Assembly: GCF_040869035.1 (NCBI RefSeq)
Contig: NZ_CP162100.1
Coordinates: 1,488,001-1,552,000, forward strand
Source: Vibrio sp. NTOU-M3
GTDB lineage: Bacteria; Pseudomonadota; Gammaproteobacteria; Enterobacterales; Vibrionaceae
Length of the DNA stretch: 64,000 nt
Reading direction: 5' to 3'
The stretch's first letter is position 1. Every line of letters starts with the position of its first letter. Shown here one piece after another: positions 1 to 9,357 of this stretch. The notes under the pieces were generated by a model. The model had not been told where the DNA came from. It was given only the letters and a program-made list of their open reading frames with translations, and searched no databases. A program made the position numbers and the translations under genes.

Positions 1-2059
1 TCCATTGCCATGTGTTGCCTTCGGTAAAATCTTCACCTCGGTGCTCGGCGCGGTAAGGCCAGAACACGTCACTTTCGTTGAGTGCTTTGCGGTCTTTACA
101 CGCGTTGTAGTCCATACCGTCTGGGATAGACAGCGCCATGTTGCCGTCCAAACATTCGGCTTTCAGGTTATTTGCCCAAACTTTGCTGCCGCTGTTCATG
201 TAAGCCGGACGCATAAAGCCCGTTGCACCCAATGCGTTGCCTTTGGTGTCTTGCAGTTTGCCGTATTGTTCTGGGTTGTAATCGAAGTAGTTCTTGAACG
301 ATTCAGAACGTGCCATGTAGCGGTCGTACTGTTGGTCGTTGCCAGCAAGTTTAGCGATCTGGGCGATACACCAGTCGTAGTATGCGTTCTCAAGACCGTA
401 AGACACCGACTCGTTCACGAGCTCGTCGTATTTATCGACTTTTAAGCCTTCTACGTAACCCGGTTTGTCACCAGAATCCGGCGCCCATTTGGTGTTGGCT
501 GGAATAAAGCCGACGTCTTGTTGGTAGTCGTTGTGACGAGTCATGACCGTGAAGCGTTTGTCACCATTCCAAGCGTCTTGGTAAGGCACCCAGCTTTCAG
601 TTTTATCAAGGTTAAAGTTGACCGTTTCGTCAGCGGCTTTCAACGCCAAATCAAACTCAGCAGCAGTAAAGGCTTCTGGGTGTTTGACCATGATATCGGC
701 AATAACCGAGACCGCAGGATGACCGACCATTTCACCGGTGTAATCCGAGTGCAGTTCCCATTTTGGCAGCACGCCGCCCGTTTGGTATTTGTTCAATAGA
801 TCGCGTGCGTGTTCAATCGCGCGGTCTTTATCGATGATGGTTTTCAGTGGGTGTGCGGCGCGGAAGGTATCCCACATTGAGTACACCGAGTAGTTGACTA
901 AGCCATCTTCTGCTTGGTGCACTTTGCCATCCATGCCACGGTATCTGCCATCTACGTCTTGGTATAGGAATGGGGCAACGAACGTACGGTAGAGCGAGGT
1001 GTAGAACATGGTTTTGTCGGCTTTGTTGCCGCCTTCCAGTTCAAACTCGCCAAGGATGTTTTCCCAAGCCACGCGGTTTTGTTGTACGACGTTGTCGAAA
1101 TCCCAGCCGTTAGTGTCTGCTTCTAGGTTTTTCAGTGCGCCGTCGACGCCAGTGCCAGAAATCGCTACCTTGACTACCAATGGTTCATCGCTCTTGCCAA
1201 AGTTTAAATGAGTCAGGACATCGTTTGCGCGTTTTGCCAAACGTTCTGGGTCAGGTTCTGGTTCGCCCGGCATTGGTTTGTGCTCTGCGTAGCCGCGGTA
1301 ATCTTCCAAGCCGACTTCAGTAGCGTCAGTTGGAGTCAATTTGCTTTCAGAAGCCAGCTTGGTGTACAGGTTCTCTTCAATGATTGGATCAGAGAATTCT
1401 GCCGCGAAGAAGACAGTTTGCCATTGACCCCATTCGTTTGAGGTACGTGCGCCTACGACTGTGGTGTCGTTAACGCGTTTGTAGTAGATGCTGCGAGAGT
1501 GGTTGCCGTATTGTTCCAACAGTTCGTGTTGCAGGTCGATACGCACTTTACGATCTTCACCCGGCTTGAAGGTGTAACGTTGGAACGCTACGCGGTCGGT
1601 TGCTGAAAGCTCGGCTTTTACGCCAGTTTCTACAAGGTCAACTGAGTAGTAACCAACCTCTGCCACTTCCGAGCTTTTATCCATGGTCACGGCATCAGTA
1701 TTGAAACCTGTGTATGGCAAGAAGGCGAAGTCGTTTAAATCGCCTTTACCTGCGCCAGAGATGTGGGTCATTGAGAAGCCAGAAAGCAGGCTGTGCACAG
1801 GATCGTATTCAACAGGCGAGCCTTGACCATTCCAACCGTTTGGATCGAAGTTATCTGGGGACGGTTGAATCATACCTTCTGGCATGACTGGAGAAGGGTT
1901 AACGTTGCCAAGACCTTTAGTGCCGATCAAGGTATCAACGAATTCCAAAGTAGGGGTAGAGATCACCGGAGTTTCTGGATCAGAGTCGCTGCCACAACCA
2001 GCAAGACCAAGCATGGCGGTTAACACTGCGGTAGAGAGTAGGGTTCTTTTTAGTTTCAT
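1..2059 (-). CDS. GH92 family alpha-mannosidase lipoprotein, 3' end cut by window edge
   Basis: Glycoside hydrolase family 92 enzymes are calcium-dependent exo-alpha-mannosidases that trim mannan or high-mannose glycans. I translated this gene by hand from the ATG at 2059 (reverse strand). It opens with MKLKRTLLSTAVLTAMLGLAGC, a lipoprotein signal peptide whose lipobox is LAGC. A typical GH92 N-terminal domain follows (FVDTLIGTKGLGNVNPSP, then MPEGMIQPSPDNF), and the family motif YSVYSMWDTFRAAHPL lies near residue 390. About 686 residues are inside the window. The catalytic GNEP and D-D motifs of the C-terminal half are not reached. It is third and last of three GH92 genes in a probable operon, 47 bp after its neighbour. 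Family assignment is firm; linkage specificity cannot be read from the sequence. Confidence 0.93.
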   Translation of the reverse strand, partial: MKLKRTLLSTAVLTAMLGLAGCGSDSDPETPVISTPTLEFVDTLIGTKGLGNVNPSPVMPEGMIQPSPDNFDPNGWNGQGSPVEYDPVHSLLSGFSMTHISGAGKGDLNDFAFLPYTGFNTDAVTMDKSSEVAEVGYYSVDLVETGVKAELSATDRVAFQRYTFKPGEDRKVRIDLQHELLEQYGNHSRSIYYKRVNDTTVVGARTSNEWGQWQTVFFAAEFSDPIIEENLYTKLASESKLTPTDATEVGLEDYRGYAEHKPMPGEPEPDPERLAKRANDVLTHLNFGKSDEPLVVKVAISGTGVDGALKNLEADTNGWDFDNVVQQNRVAWENILGEFELEGGNKADKTMFYTSLYRTFVAPFLYQDVDGRYRGMDGKVHQAEDGLVNYSVYSMWDTFRAAHPLKTIIDKDRAIEHARDLLNKYQTGGVLPKWELHSDYTGEMVGHPAVSVIADIMVKHPEAFTAAEFDLALKAADETVNFNLDKTESWVPYQDAWNGDKRFTVMTRHNDYQQDVGFIPANTKWAPDSGDKPGYVEGLKVDKYDELVNESVSYGLENAYYDWCIAQIAKLAGNDQQYDRYMARSESFKNYFDYNPEQYGKLQDTKGNALGATGFMRPAYMNSGSKVWANNLKAECLDGNMALSIPDGMDYNACKDRKALNESDVFWPYRAEHRGEDFTEGNTWQW

Positions 2060-2080
2060 TGTTTTTATTCCACGAGAAAA

Positions 2081-2097
2081 GGGGACACGAGGTCCCC
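2081..2097 (-). terminator. Short GC-rich intercistronic hairpin
   Basis: GGGGAC (2081-2086) pairs with GTCCCC (2092-2097) around a five-base loop. Read on the minus strand it is followed by TTTTCT. It could be a weak terminator or an RNA stability/processing hairpin between the second and third GH92 genes. Confidence 0.5.
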
Positions 2098-2106
2098 TCA
2101 AAATCA

Positions 2107-4527
2107 TTATTCGCCTAGGTTGGCTTGCATTGCTTCAGACTTGTCAGCTGTCATCACGAAGTGCAGTTCGCCGCCTGCTTTGAATTCGCTGTGCTGGAAG
2201 GTGTTGTACACATCCAGAGGCTTGCCGTTGATGGTCACTTCTTTGATGTACATGTTGTCTGGACCGTTGTTTTCAGCCGTTACCGTGAAGGTGCCAGAGC
2301 CAATGTCTACTGTCGCTTTGTCGAAGATTGGACGACCGATGCTGTAGGTTGGATCGGTTGGCGAGATTTGGTAGAAGCCTAGTGCTGACATCAAGTACCA
2401 CGCCGACATTTGACCTACGTCTTCGTTACCGATGATGCCGTCTGGTGTCGGTTTGTAGAATTGGTCGTAAACTTGGTCTAGGTATTCCTGCGCCTTGTAA
2501 GACTCTTCTGTACGGTTGTACAAGTAGATGACGTGGTGCGAAGGTTCGTTACCGTGAATGTACTGACCGATGTAGCCTGTCATGTCTTGGTGCGCTTCGC
2601 CGCCATTTGGATCGGCAGTAAATAGGTTGTTCAGCTTGTCGTTCAGACCTTGCGTGCCGCCCATGATTTCAGTCAGCTTGTCTAAGTCTTGCATGAACGC
2701 CCATTGCCATTGCCACGCGTTACCTTCTGTGTAGTAGAACGCGTCAGACTTGTAAGGGTCGAAATCAGTTGAAGCGTATTTCAGCGCACATGGGTCGCCT
2801 TCTTTCAGTTCTGTTGGTACGAAGAAGCCCGTGCCGTCTGCGTTACCTGCTTCTGCATCCCAGTGTTTCAAAGAGTTGTAAGAACGAGCTTTGAACTCTT
2901 CATACGCGTCCATATCGCCAGCGGCTTTTGCCATTTCTGCGATCGTCCAATCGTAGAATGAGAATTCCAACGAGTACGACACTGAGTTCCAGTTCGGGTA
3001 ACGAACACACTGTTCTTTCTCGTGGTAGTTCAACTGACCTGCCATGAGTGAGCTTAGGATGTCGTCATGAATTTGTGGGTATTCATGCGGTGTGTAATGT
3101 GCGGATTTGACGGATGCTTTGTAACCCTGCTCTGCATCAATCAAGCCTTTGGTTACGGCATCGCCCAGAATCGCTGCCGACGGGTAGCCGATCATGGTGC
3201 CTGTTTCTGAGCCGTGACCTTCCCATTTCGGTAATAGGCCAAACTCGTCGTTGGATTTACGAATCAAGTCTTTGACGTATAGCGTTGCTTGGTCTGGGTC
3301 GATGATGGTCCACATTGGGTGAACGGCGCGGAACGTATCCCACGTTGAGTAAATCGAGTAGTTTGGTGTGTCGCCATCTTTCAGTGTGCGCACTGTGCCA
3401 AGCATATCGACGTATTGACCGTCCACATCGTAGAACTCGATTGGTGCGATCATCATGTGGTACATGCCAGTGTAGAAGTTGGTTTTCTCTGCGTCTGTGC
3501 CGCCTTCAACTTTGATTTTTGCTAGTTTCTCAGCCCACGCGTATTCCGCGTCTTCTTTCACTTGTGCTAGGTCGAAACTTGGCGCTTCCGCTTCTAAGTT
3601 TTTCTGTGCGCCTTGCCAGTTAACAGGAGAGATACCCACGCGGATTTCAATTGGCTCTTCGCCTGTGCCGAAGTTTAGGTAAGCGGTCAGATCATCGCCT
3701 GAGTAAACCGCACCATTACGCATTTCGCGCGTTGGCTCTAGATCTTGTTCGCCCAACAGTGCTTTCGCGATTGGTTGGTTGAATTTCGCGTAGAAGAAGA
3801 TGTCCTGACCTTGGTGATCTTGCCCTTGGAACCAGCCTGTTGATGTTTTACGACCGCGAATGGTGTATTCGTCCACCACTTCTACTTTGTTCTTCAAAGA
3901 CTTGCCGTTGTTGTTCATTAGGGTATGACCCAAATCGAACTTCACGTTGCGGTCCGCTCCATCAGTAAAGGTGTATTTGTGCAAACCAACGCGTTTGGTT
4001 GCGCTCAGTTCTACTTCGATTTGGCCTTGGTTTAGCTTGCTTTTGTAGTAGCCCGCGCTTGCTTCTTCATTGGCTTTGTCGAACGAGTTCAGCTGCGTGT
4101 CCGCCATGTCTGCGTATGGCAGAACCAAGATGTCACCTAGGTCCGTTGCGCCTGTACCTGAAAGGTGAGTATGGGAGAAGCCGTACAGCGGAACGTCAGT
4201 GTTAACCACTTCGCCAGTTGCGTAGTTGGATGAATCCCAATAGCCAGAAGCAGAGTGCCAAGGGTTAAGCCCTGATTCGTGATCAGTGTTAGAGCCGATG
4301 AAGGTATCTGGAGACAGTTGAACCATACCTGCCGGTACCGTTGCGCCCGGGAATGTATGACCAGAAGCTGCTGTGCCGATCATTGGATCGACGTACTTTA
4401 ACACCGCGAGATCAACAACTGGCTCGCCCGGTAGTGAAGAGGAAGAGTCGTTGTTACAGCCAGCCAAGCCACCCGTCAGACCAACTAGGATAGCCAAAGA
4501 GATAAGATTACGTTTAAACATGTTCAT
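2107..4527 (-). CDS. GH92 family alpha-mannosidase lipoprotein
   Basis: Predicted surface or periplasmic exo-alpha-mannosidase of family GH92, 806 residues, a full family length. The N-terminus is a lipoprotein signal (lipobox GLAGC near residue 23). The N-terminal beta domain begins YVDPMIGTAASGHTFPGAT. The catalytic (alpha/alpha)6 barrel carries IYSTWDTFRAVHPMW, the GNEPSHHVIYLYNR motif near residue 660 and GNEDVGQMSAWYLMSALGF near residue 697, which hold the acid/base and calcium-site residues of the family. A second ATG two codons in (4521) is an alternative start; neither has a strong ribosome-binding site. It lies between two paralogues and downstream of a PTS transporter, which suggests that released mannose is taken up by that PTS. 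Exact linkage (alpha-1,2, -1,3 or -1,6) is not deducible. Confidence 0.95.
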   Translation of the reverse strand: MNMFKRNLISLAILVGLTGGLAGCNNDSSSSLPGEPVVDLAVLKYVDPMIGTAASGHTFPGATVPAGMVQLSPDTFIGSNTDHESGLNPWHSASGYWDSSNYATGEVVNTDVPLYGFSHTHLSGTGATDLGDILVLPYADMADTQLNSFDKANEEASAGYYKSKLNQGQIEVELSATKRVGLHKYTFTDGADRNVKFDLGHTLMNNNGKSLKNKVEVVDEYTIRGRKTSTGWFQGQDHQGQDIFFYAKFNQPIAKALLGEQDLEPTREMRNGAVYSGDDLTAYLNFGTGEEPIEIRVGISPVNWQGAQKNLEAEAPSFDLAQVKEDAEYAWAEKLAKIKVEGGTDAEKTNFYTGMYHMMIAPIEFYDVDGQYVDMLGTVRTLKDGDTPNYSIYSTWDTFRAVHPMWTIIDPDQATLYVKDLIRKSNDEFGLLPKWEGHGSETGTMIGYPSAAILGDAVTKGLIDAEQGYKASVKSAHYTPHEYPQIHDDILSSLMAGQLNYHEKEQCVRYPNWNSVSYSLEFSFYDWTIAEMAKAAGDMDAYEEFKARSYNSLKHWDAEAGNADGTGFFVPTELKEGDPCALKYASTDFDPYKSDAFYYTEGNAWQWQWAFMQDLDKLTEIMGGTQGLNDKLNNLFTADPNGGEAHQDMTGYIGQYIHGNEPSHHVIYLYNRTEESYKAQEYLDQVYDQFYKPTPDGIIGNEDVGQMSAWYLMSALGFYQISPTDPTYSIGRPIFDKATVDIGSGTFTVTAENNGPDNMYIKEVTINGKPLDVYNTFQHSEFKAGGELHFVMTADKSEAMQANLGE

Positions 4528-4583
4528 ACCGTTTTGTTGTTATTTGCTTACAAAGAGCGTTTATAAAGATTGCTTGTAGGGAT

Positions 4584-4605
4584 GCCGGGGGATGCATCCC
4601 CCGGC
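4584..4605. repeat. Perfect 22-bp GC-rich palindrome between GH92 genes
   Basis: GCCGGGGGATG is followed directly by its reverse complement CATCCCCCGGC. In RNA it forms a very stable hairpin. No T-run follows on the minus strand, so it is more likely an mRNA stabilising or processing element in the gap between the first and second GH92 genes than a simple terminator. Confidence 0.6.
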
Positions 4606-4624
4606 TAGGTGGTAAAAATTGGGA

Positions 4625-7369
4625 TTAGCGAGAATCTGCTGGCATCTCGTGTTCGTGCTGGAATTGGCCGATGCCTTGCGCAGGGGGAAGATCTTGTTCT
4701 AATGAACCCCAACGTTGATTTGGCTTATCGCCCATGACAAATTCCAATTCGCCGCCATACATGATTTCTTCATGGGTTAGATAGGTGCGATTAAAATCTT
4801 TACCGTTGAAGCGAGCCGATTGAATGAAGATGTTTTCTCGGCTGACGTTCTTCGCTGTGATTGTGAACTTCTGGTTGTTGCCGACATCGATAGACGCACT
4901 TTCAAACAGCGGCGTACCGATTTCATAGATGCCAGAAGAGGCGTTTACCGGGAAGAAGCCAAGCGCGCGGAACACGAACCACGCAGAGAGCGTGCCGAAG
5001 TCGTCATTACCACAGATGCCGTCAGCCGTGTTCTTGTAGCAAACGTTAGTTGCCGCGGCGATGGCAGCCTGACCTTTCCATGGTTGACCCACGTAGTTGT
5101 ACAAATACGGCACGTGGATATCCGGTTCGTTACCTTGAACGTGTTGACCAACGTTACCTGTGTTGAACACTGGGAATTGGTTGTCGCCTGCGTTGCGATC
5201 TGGGTATGTCGACCAGTACTCATCCAAGCGAGCTGCGAACAAGTCACCGCGCTTAGCTTCAGGGTTTTGTTTCTTGTCGAAGCGCGTCATCAGGTCAATC
5301 AAACCATGAATGTCGTGCTGAACACTAAACGAGTATTGCCAGCCGTTAGACTCAGAGAATGACCAGTTGAACATATCTGGTCGCCAGTCTTTGCCAACGG
5401 CGCGACCTGTGACTGGGTCGACCCAATCGGCATCGATGAATTCACCGTTGTAGTCGCGCGCTTTAAACCAACCTTGGTATTGCTTACCGCCAAAATCGAA
5501 TTGTGCTTGCCAGTTTTTAGAGCGATCAGCAAACTCGGTGTAGCGTGGATCGTCTTCACCAAAGACTTCTTTGATGGATTGTGCAATAGCCCAGTCATTC
5601 ATTGAGTATTCCAGTGAGTAAGAGGCTGTCCAAGAATCTTTAAATGGTGAGTGAGCGCCATAAGAGTCGGGGGGAGTGTCATGTAATTGTGCTGGCACAT
5701 AACCTTGTTCTTCGTACTCTTTAATCCATGCTACACCTTGACTGGTAGCTGAACGAGCGTCGGTGATCATGGCTTCGACTAAGCGTTCTTTGACATTTTG
5801 TTGGTCAGATTCAGTGAAACCTAACTCGATCATTCGTTTTTCTAATGAGCCTTTTGAAAGTACATCATGAATTACCGATGTAGAATGCATCCCCATCATC
5901 ATGCCCGTTTCGTTGCCCTTGAATGTCCACTCAGGTAGGCGACCTTTGCGCACGTTACCTTTGTCATCCACCCATTCTTCTTCGGCATAAGACAGCATAG
6001 AAAGCACCACATCGGCTAGGCGATCTGACTCAAGAATCGAAGACAGCGGTTGAACTGCGCGATAGGTATCCCACAGTGAGAAGGTGTCGTAACGAGTAAA
6101 ATCTGCTTTGCCGTCTTTGTTGGCATCAGCGGTACGAATTGACTCTTTTAAGGTGTCAATCTTTTCACCCCAAGGGGTGTTGCCATCAGGGTAAGCGTTG
6201 CGACCTTGGTGAACTTGGCGGTAGCGGCCATCTAAATCTGAGTGAATGGTTTGGCCTAGGTAGGAGTGGTACATCGCGGTGTAGAAGGTTTGTTTGTAAT
6301 CTTCGTCGCCAGAGACTTCGACTTTGCCCAACTCATCTTCCCATTTTTTTGTTGCGGCTTCGCGAACTTGGTCGAAGTTCATGTCAGCAACTTCCGTCAT
6401 GTTAAGAGAAGCACCGGACTTGCCATTGCGGCCAATTTCTACGTTGGATAATGCGAGTTTTGCTTCAACGGTTAAGCCTTCTTTAGCTGTGTCAAACTCA
6501 ACGTATGCACGTGCATACTGGTATTTGCCGCGTGTCTCGTTACCAATTTCAGTGATGCCTTCAGGCACATTCATGTAACGACCTTCATCTTTATCGTAAT
6601 AGGCAAAGCGGACGTTTTTGATTGGCTGGTCAAATTCCATGACGAAGAATTCTTTTTGACTAGGGGCCCAACCATCAGAGAAACGATGTCCTTCTAAGCG
6701 ATTATGTTTTTTATCCCATTTCAAGTAAGAATCTGAGGTGTAATCCCAGTTAATTTTAAAGCCTGTGTTGACGATGATTTCTGACTTCTCGTCACGAGGA
6801 AAGGTGTAGCGGTGCACGCCAACACGATCCGACGCGGTGAGCTCAGCTTTGATGTCGTAATCTAATAATTCTACTTTGTAGTAGCCAGCGGTGGCTTGCT
6901 CGTCACGATGTTGGAAGCGCGAGGCTTCAAGGTTTAGTGTCGCCGAACCTTCGTTAAGCATGTAATCAGAACGTGAATTAATCGGCATCACTAGAATGTC
7001 ATTCAAGTCACCTGCACCTGCGCCGGAAAGGTGAGTATGAGAAAAGCCAGCAATACGTGGGTCGTGGTAGTAATATCCTGAAATGTATTCCCAACCATTA
7101 GCCCCATTGTTTGGGGATAGTTGCACCATGCCGTGTGGTGTGGTCGCTCCGGGGTAGGTGTTACCGAGATTACCCGTGCCAATAAATGGGTTCACATAAC
7201 GTGTTTTATCCATATCAGCAAAGTCAACAGGAACATGAACATCCATGTCGACGCCAGGGTTATCTGTATCTGTGCCGTCATAGATATTGGTGGTTTCATC
7301 ATTACAGCCTGCTAGACCAACGAGAGCACTGAGAACAGCGCAAGCGAGTAGGGAAGGTTTGAATTTCAT
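4625..7369 (-). CDS. GH92 family alpha-mannosidase lipoprotein
   Basis: Third GH92 paralogue in the window and first of the three in transcription order; 914 residues, the longest. It has a lipoprotein signal (lipobox GLAGC near residue 22). The N-terminal domain starts at about residue 58 with RYVNPFIGTGNLGNTYPGAT. Family motifs in the catalytic half are LWDTYRAVQPL, GNEPDIHVPYLYNYVGQPW near residue 746 and GNDDFGTLSAWFVFRALGFF near residue 785. The acidic residues expected for calcium and catalysis are present. About 120 bp separate it from the EIICB gene upstream, with a hairpin in the gap. Divergence among the three paralogues suggests different glycosidic linkages or positions in one glycan, which is inference. 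The C-terminal tail after residue 880 (PPAQGIGQFQHEHEMPADSR) looks unstructured. Confidence 0.95.
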   Translation of the reverse strand: MKFKPSLLACAVLSALVGLAGCNDETTNIYDGTDTDNPGVDMDVHVPVDFADMDKTRYVNPFIGTGNLGNTYPGATTPHGMVQLSPNNGANGWEYISGYYYHDPRIAGFSHTHLSGAGAGDLNDILVMPINSRSDYMLNEGSATLNLEASRFQHRDEQATAGYYKVELLDYDIKAELTASDRVGVHRYTFPRDEKSEIIVNTGFKINWDYTSDSYLKWDKKHNRLEGHRFSDGWAPSQKEFFVMEFDQPIKNVRFAYYDKDEGRYMNVPEGITEIGNETRGKYQYARAYVEFDTAKEGLTVEAKLALSNVEIGRNGKSGASLNMTEVADMNFDQVREAATKKWEDELGKVEVSGDEDYKQTFYTAMYHSYLGQTIHSDLDGRYRQVHQGRNAYPDGNTPWGEKIDTLKESIRTADANKDGKADFTRYDTFSLWDTYRAVQPLSSILESDRLADVVLSMLSYAEEEWVDDKGNVRKGRLPEWTFKGNETGMMMGMHSTSVIHDVLSKGSLEKRMIELGFTESDQQNVKERLVEAMITDARSATSQGVAWIKEYEEQGYVPAQLHDTPPDSYGAHSPFKDSWTASYSLEYSMNDWAIAQSIKEVFGEDDPRYTEFADRSKNWQAQFDFGGKQYQGWFKARDYNGEFIDADWVDPVTGRAVGKDWRPDMFNWSFSESNGWQYSFSVQHDIHGLIDLMTRFDKKQNPEAKRGDLFAARLDEYWSTYPDRNAGDNQFPVFNTGNVGQHVQGNEPDIHVPYLYNYVGQPWKGQAAIAAATNVCYKNTADGICGNDDFGTLSAWFVFRALGFFPVNASSGIYEIGTPLFESASIDVGNNQKFTITAKNVSRENIFIQSARFNGKDFNRTYLTHEEIMYGGELEFVMGDKPNQRWGSLEQDLPPAQGIGQFQHEHEMPADSR

Positions 7370-7445
7370 TTTTTAAGCCTTGTAAGTTGTAGGGTTATAT
7401 AATTCTAAAAATCAGGGGTATTACTAAAACTAAAAAACTTGAAAT

Positions 7446-7470
7446 AGAGCCCTTTGGGGGAAAGGGCTCT
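7446..7470 (-). terminator. Hairpin between PTS gene and GH92 genes
   Basis: AGAGCCCTTT (7446-7455) and AAAGGGCTCT (7461-7470) form a perfect 10-bp stem around a five-base loop just after the EIICB stop codon. On the minus strand it is followed by ATTTCAAGTTTTTT, so it may be a leaky terminator that lowers expression of the downstream glycosidases relative to the transporter. Confidence 0.6.
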
Positions 7471-7489
7471 TAGGGGAGGAGCTTAAGGT

Positions 7490-8893
7490 TTAAGCGTCAA
7501 TAAGAGTCGCTGCGTTACGCATCGCTTCTTTAGTTGAACATTCAACAACGTTCGCATTAGCAAAGCGGTGAGCATCTTTTACTTGGATATCGTGAGCGAG
7601 AATAACCAGCTTCGCGTTGGCAACGTCTAGGTCTGTGATGCGGTTCTGAATACCGTTTTGACCTTGAGTTTCGACTTTGATCTTAATGCCAGCTGCGGCA
7701 CCCGCTTTCTCTAGGGCCTTCGCGGCCATGAATGTGTGCGCTACGCCAGATGGACAACACGTTACTGCGACGATGTCGTACTCGCCTTCACCAGCAACTG
7801 AAGCCGCCTGAGCTTGTACAGGTGCTGCTTCTACTAGCTCGTCTTCAGCTTCCTCTTCAGCAATAGGTTTCCAGAAGCCAACGATTAGGGCTGTAGTTAG
7901 CGAGCCAAGCGCAATACCGACTACGTACATTGGAATGTTGCTTGATACCGGTGCTGTGATTAGGCCGCCCCATGGCGCGTGCAGTAGAACGTTTGTTAGG
8001 AAACCAAACACACAACCAACGATACCACCAGCAACGATTGAAGGAAGAACGCGTACAGGGTCGTTAGCAGCAAATGGGATAGCGCCTTCAGAGATACCGA
8101 TAGAGCCCATGATTGCAGCTGCTTTACCTGCTTCTTGCTCTTGCTTCGTGAATTTCTTCTTGAATAGGAAAGTTGCTAACGCCATACCCAATGGAGGCGT
8201 ACAGATTGCGATACCAACACCGCCCATTAGCCATGGTTGAGTGTCAACTTGAGTTTGAGCGAATAGCGTCGCCACTTTGTTGATCGGGCCGCCCATATCG
8301 AATGCAGTCATACCACCAAGAATTGTACCCAGCACCACTTTAGAAGCGCCGGCCATCGAAGCTAGGAATTCGTTCATAGAAGCCATGAAGATCTTAATTG
8401 GCTCACCGATCCCCCAAAGTACGATACCCGCGGAGATTATTGTTCCGACAAGGGGATAAATAAAGTAAGCGCCTAATGCTGTCATGTTGGCAGAGAGAGG
8501 TATCTTCTTGAGCTGGAATACCACACCACCTGCGATGAAGCCTGCTACGATACAACCCAGAAAGCCGCCACCCATGTCAGCCATAATGCCAGAAGAGATC
8601 ATGGCTGGTGCAAGTGCTGGTTTGTCTGCAATTGAGTATCCAATGAAACCGCCAAGGATGATCGGAAACAGCACCAGACCTTTAATACCGATATTTGAAA
8701 TATCAGCTAATAAACCGTCAGCAGGAACCGCACCTTTGCCTGATGCCATTACCGCAAGCGCAAGCAGTACACCCCCCGCAACGATAAATGGGAGCATATG
8801 GGAGGTTCCAAATAAAAGATGACCTTTCATCTTGCCTAATGATTTTTTGAAATTGCTACTATTATTAGTAGCTTGAGCAGTGATTGTACTCAT
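7490..8893 (-). CDS. PTS fructose/mannose-family permease, EIIC-EIIB fusion
   Basis: Inner-membrane phosphotransferase permease that imports and phosphorylates a hexose of the fructose/mannose/mannosylglycerate class; 467 residues. The membrane EIIC domain comes first (about residues 25-345, with many hydrophobic helices and the conserved segment FDMGGPINKVA). A linker rich in Glu and Ala follows, then an EIIB domain from about residue 370 (VAVTCCPSGVAHTFMAAKAL). The phosphorylated cysteine is probably C380, next to the proline; C379 is also cysteine. The usual arrangement in FruA-type proteins is EIIB before EIIC, so the C-B order is notable. The EIIA gene lies 11 bp upstream and three alpha-mannosidase genes downstream, so mannose or a manno-oligosaccharide is the likely substrate (inference). 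Confidence 0.92.
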   Translation of the reverse strand: MSTITAQATNNSSNFKKSLGKMKGHLLFGTSHMLPFIVAGGVLLALAVMASGKGAVPADGLLADISNIGIKGLVLFPIILGGFIGYSIADKPALAPAMISSGIMADMGGGFLGCIVAGFIAGGVVFQLKKIPLSANMTALGAYFIYPLVGTIISAGIVLWGIGEPIKIFMASMNEFLASMAGASKVVLGTILGGMTAFDMGGPINKVATLFAQTQVDTQPWLMGGVGIAICTPPLGMALATFLFKKKFTKQEQEAGKAAAIMGSIGISEGAIPFAANDPVRVLPSIVAGGIVGCVFGFLTNVLLHAPWGGLITAPVSSNIPMYVVGIALGSLTTALIVGFWKPIAEEEAEDELVEAAPVQAQAASVAGEGEYDIVAVTCCPSGVAHTFMAAKALEKAGAAAGIKIKVETQGQNGIQNRITDLDVANAKLVILAHDIQVKDAHRFANANVVECSTKEAMRNAATLIDA

Positions 8894-8904
8894 AAATTCA
8901 CGCC

Positions 8905-9357
8905 TTATGAATTAATTAAAATATTTAGTATTTGGTTTTCGTTTTTTGCGTTATGAATATCTTCAATAAATTCTTCGCTAAATTTTCCGAATAATTCTTG
9001 AAGAACATAAATATGATGATCTGCACCGTTATCTGGTGAAGCAATCATGAAGAATACGGTCGGTTTGACTCCCTCTTCATCACCGTATTCGATACCTTCG
9101 CGCTTTACGCCAACTGCGATTGCTGGCTCAGTAACTGCTTTGCTTTTTGCGTGTGGGTAAGCGATGCCGTCCATTGAAGTGACGCTCATTGCTTCGCGTG
9201 ATTGGATGTCGGTTAAAAACGCTTCTTTGCTGCTAATTCGATCATTGTCGAATAATAGTTGGGCTAGTTCTTCAAAGACTTCTTTTTTATTATTTGCCTG
9301 AAGTTCGTTTTTAATTAAATTGGAGTTTGTTAGTTCTGTAATCATTTTTTGACTCAT
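8905..9357 (-). CDS. PTS fructose-family EIIA component
   Basis: Cytoplasmic EIIA of the fructose/mannitol family (PTS_EIIA type 2), 150 residues, the normal length for a stand-alone domain. It passes phosphate from HPr to the EIIB domain encoded next door. The phosphorylated histidine is H69 in the motif GIAYPHAKS; other family segments are SREAMSVTSMDGIAYPH and FFMIASPDNGADHHIYVL. It is the first gene of the putative mannoside operon, 11 bp ahead of the EIICB gene. The start at 9357 gives MSQKMITELTN; a second in-frame ATG at codon 5 is possible. Confidence 0.93.
   Translation of the reverse strand: MSQKMITELTNSNLIKNELQANNKKEVFEELAQLLFDNDRISSKEAFLTDIQSREAMSVTSMDGIAYPHAKSKAVTEPAIAVGVKREGIEYGDEEGVKPTVFFMIASPDNGADHHIYVLQELFGKFSEEFIEDIHNAKNENQILNILINS

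Noticed and set aside
5..445. Open frame of 146 codons on the plus strand at the left edge
   Set aside because: It lies antisense within the GH92 gene, whose reading frame on the minus strand has clear family motifs; the plus-strand product has no signal or domain.
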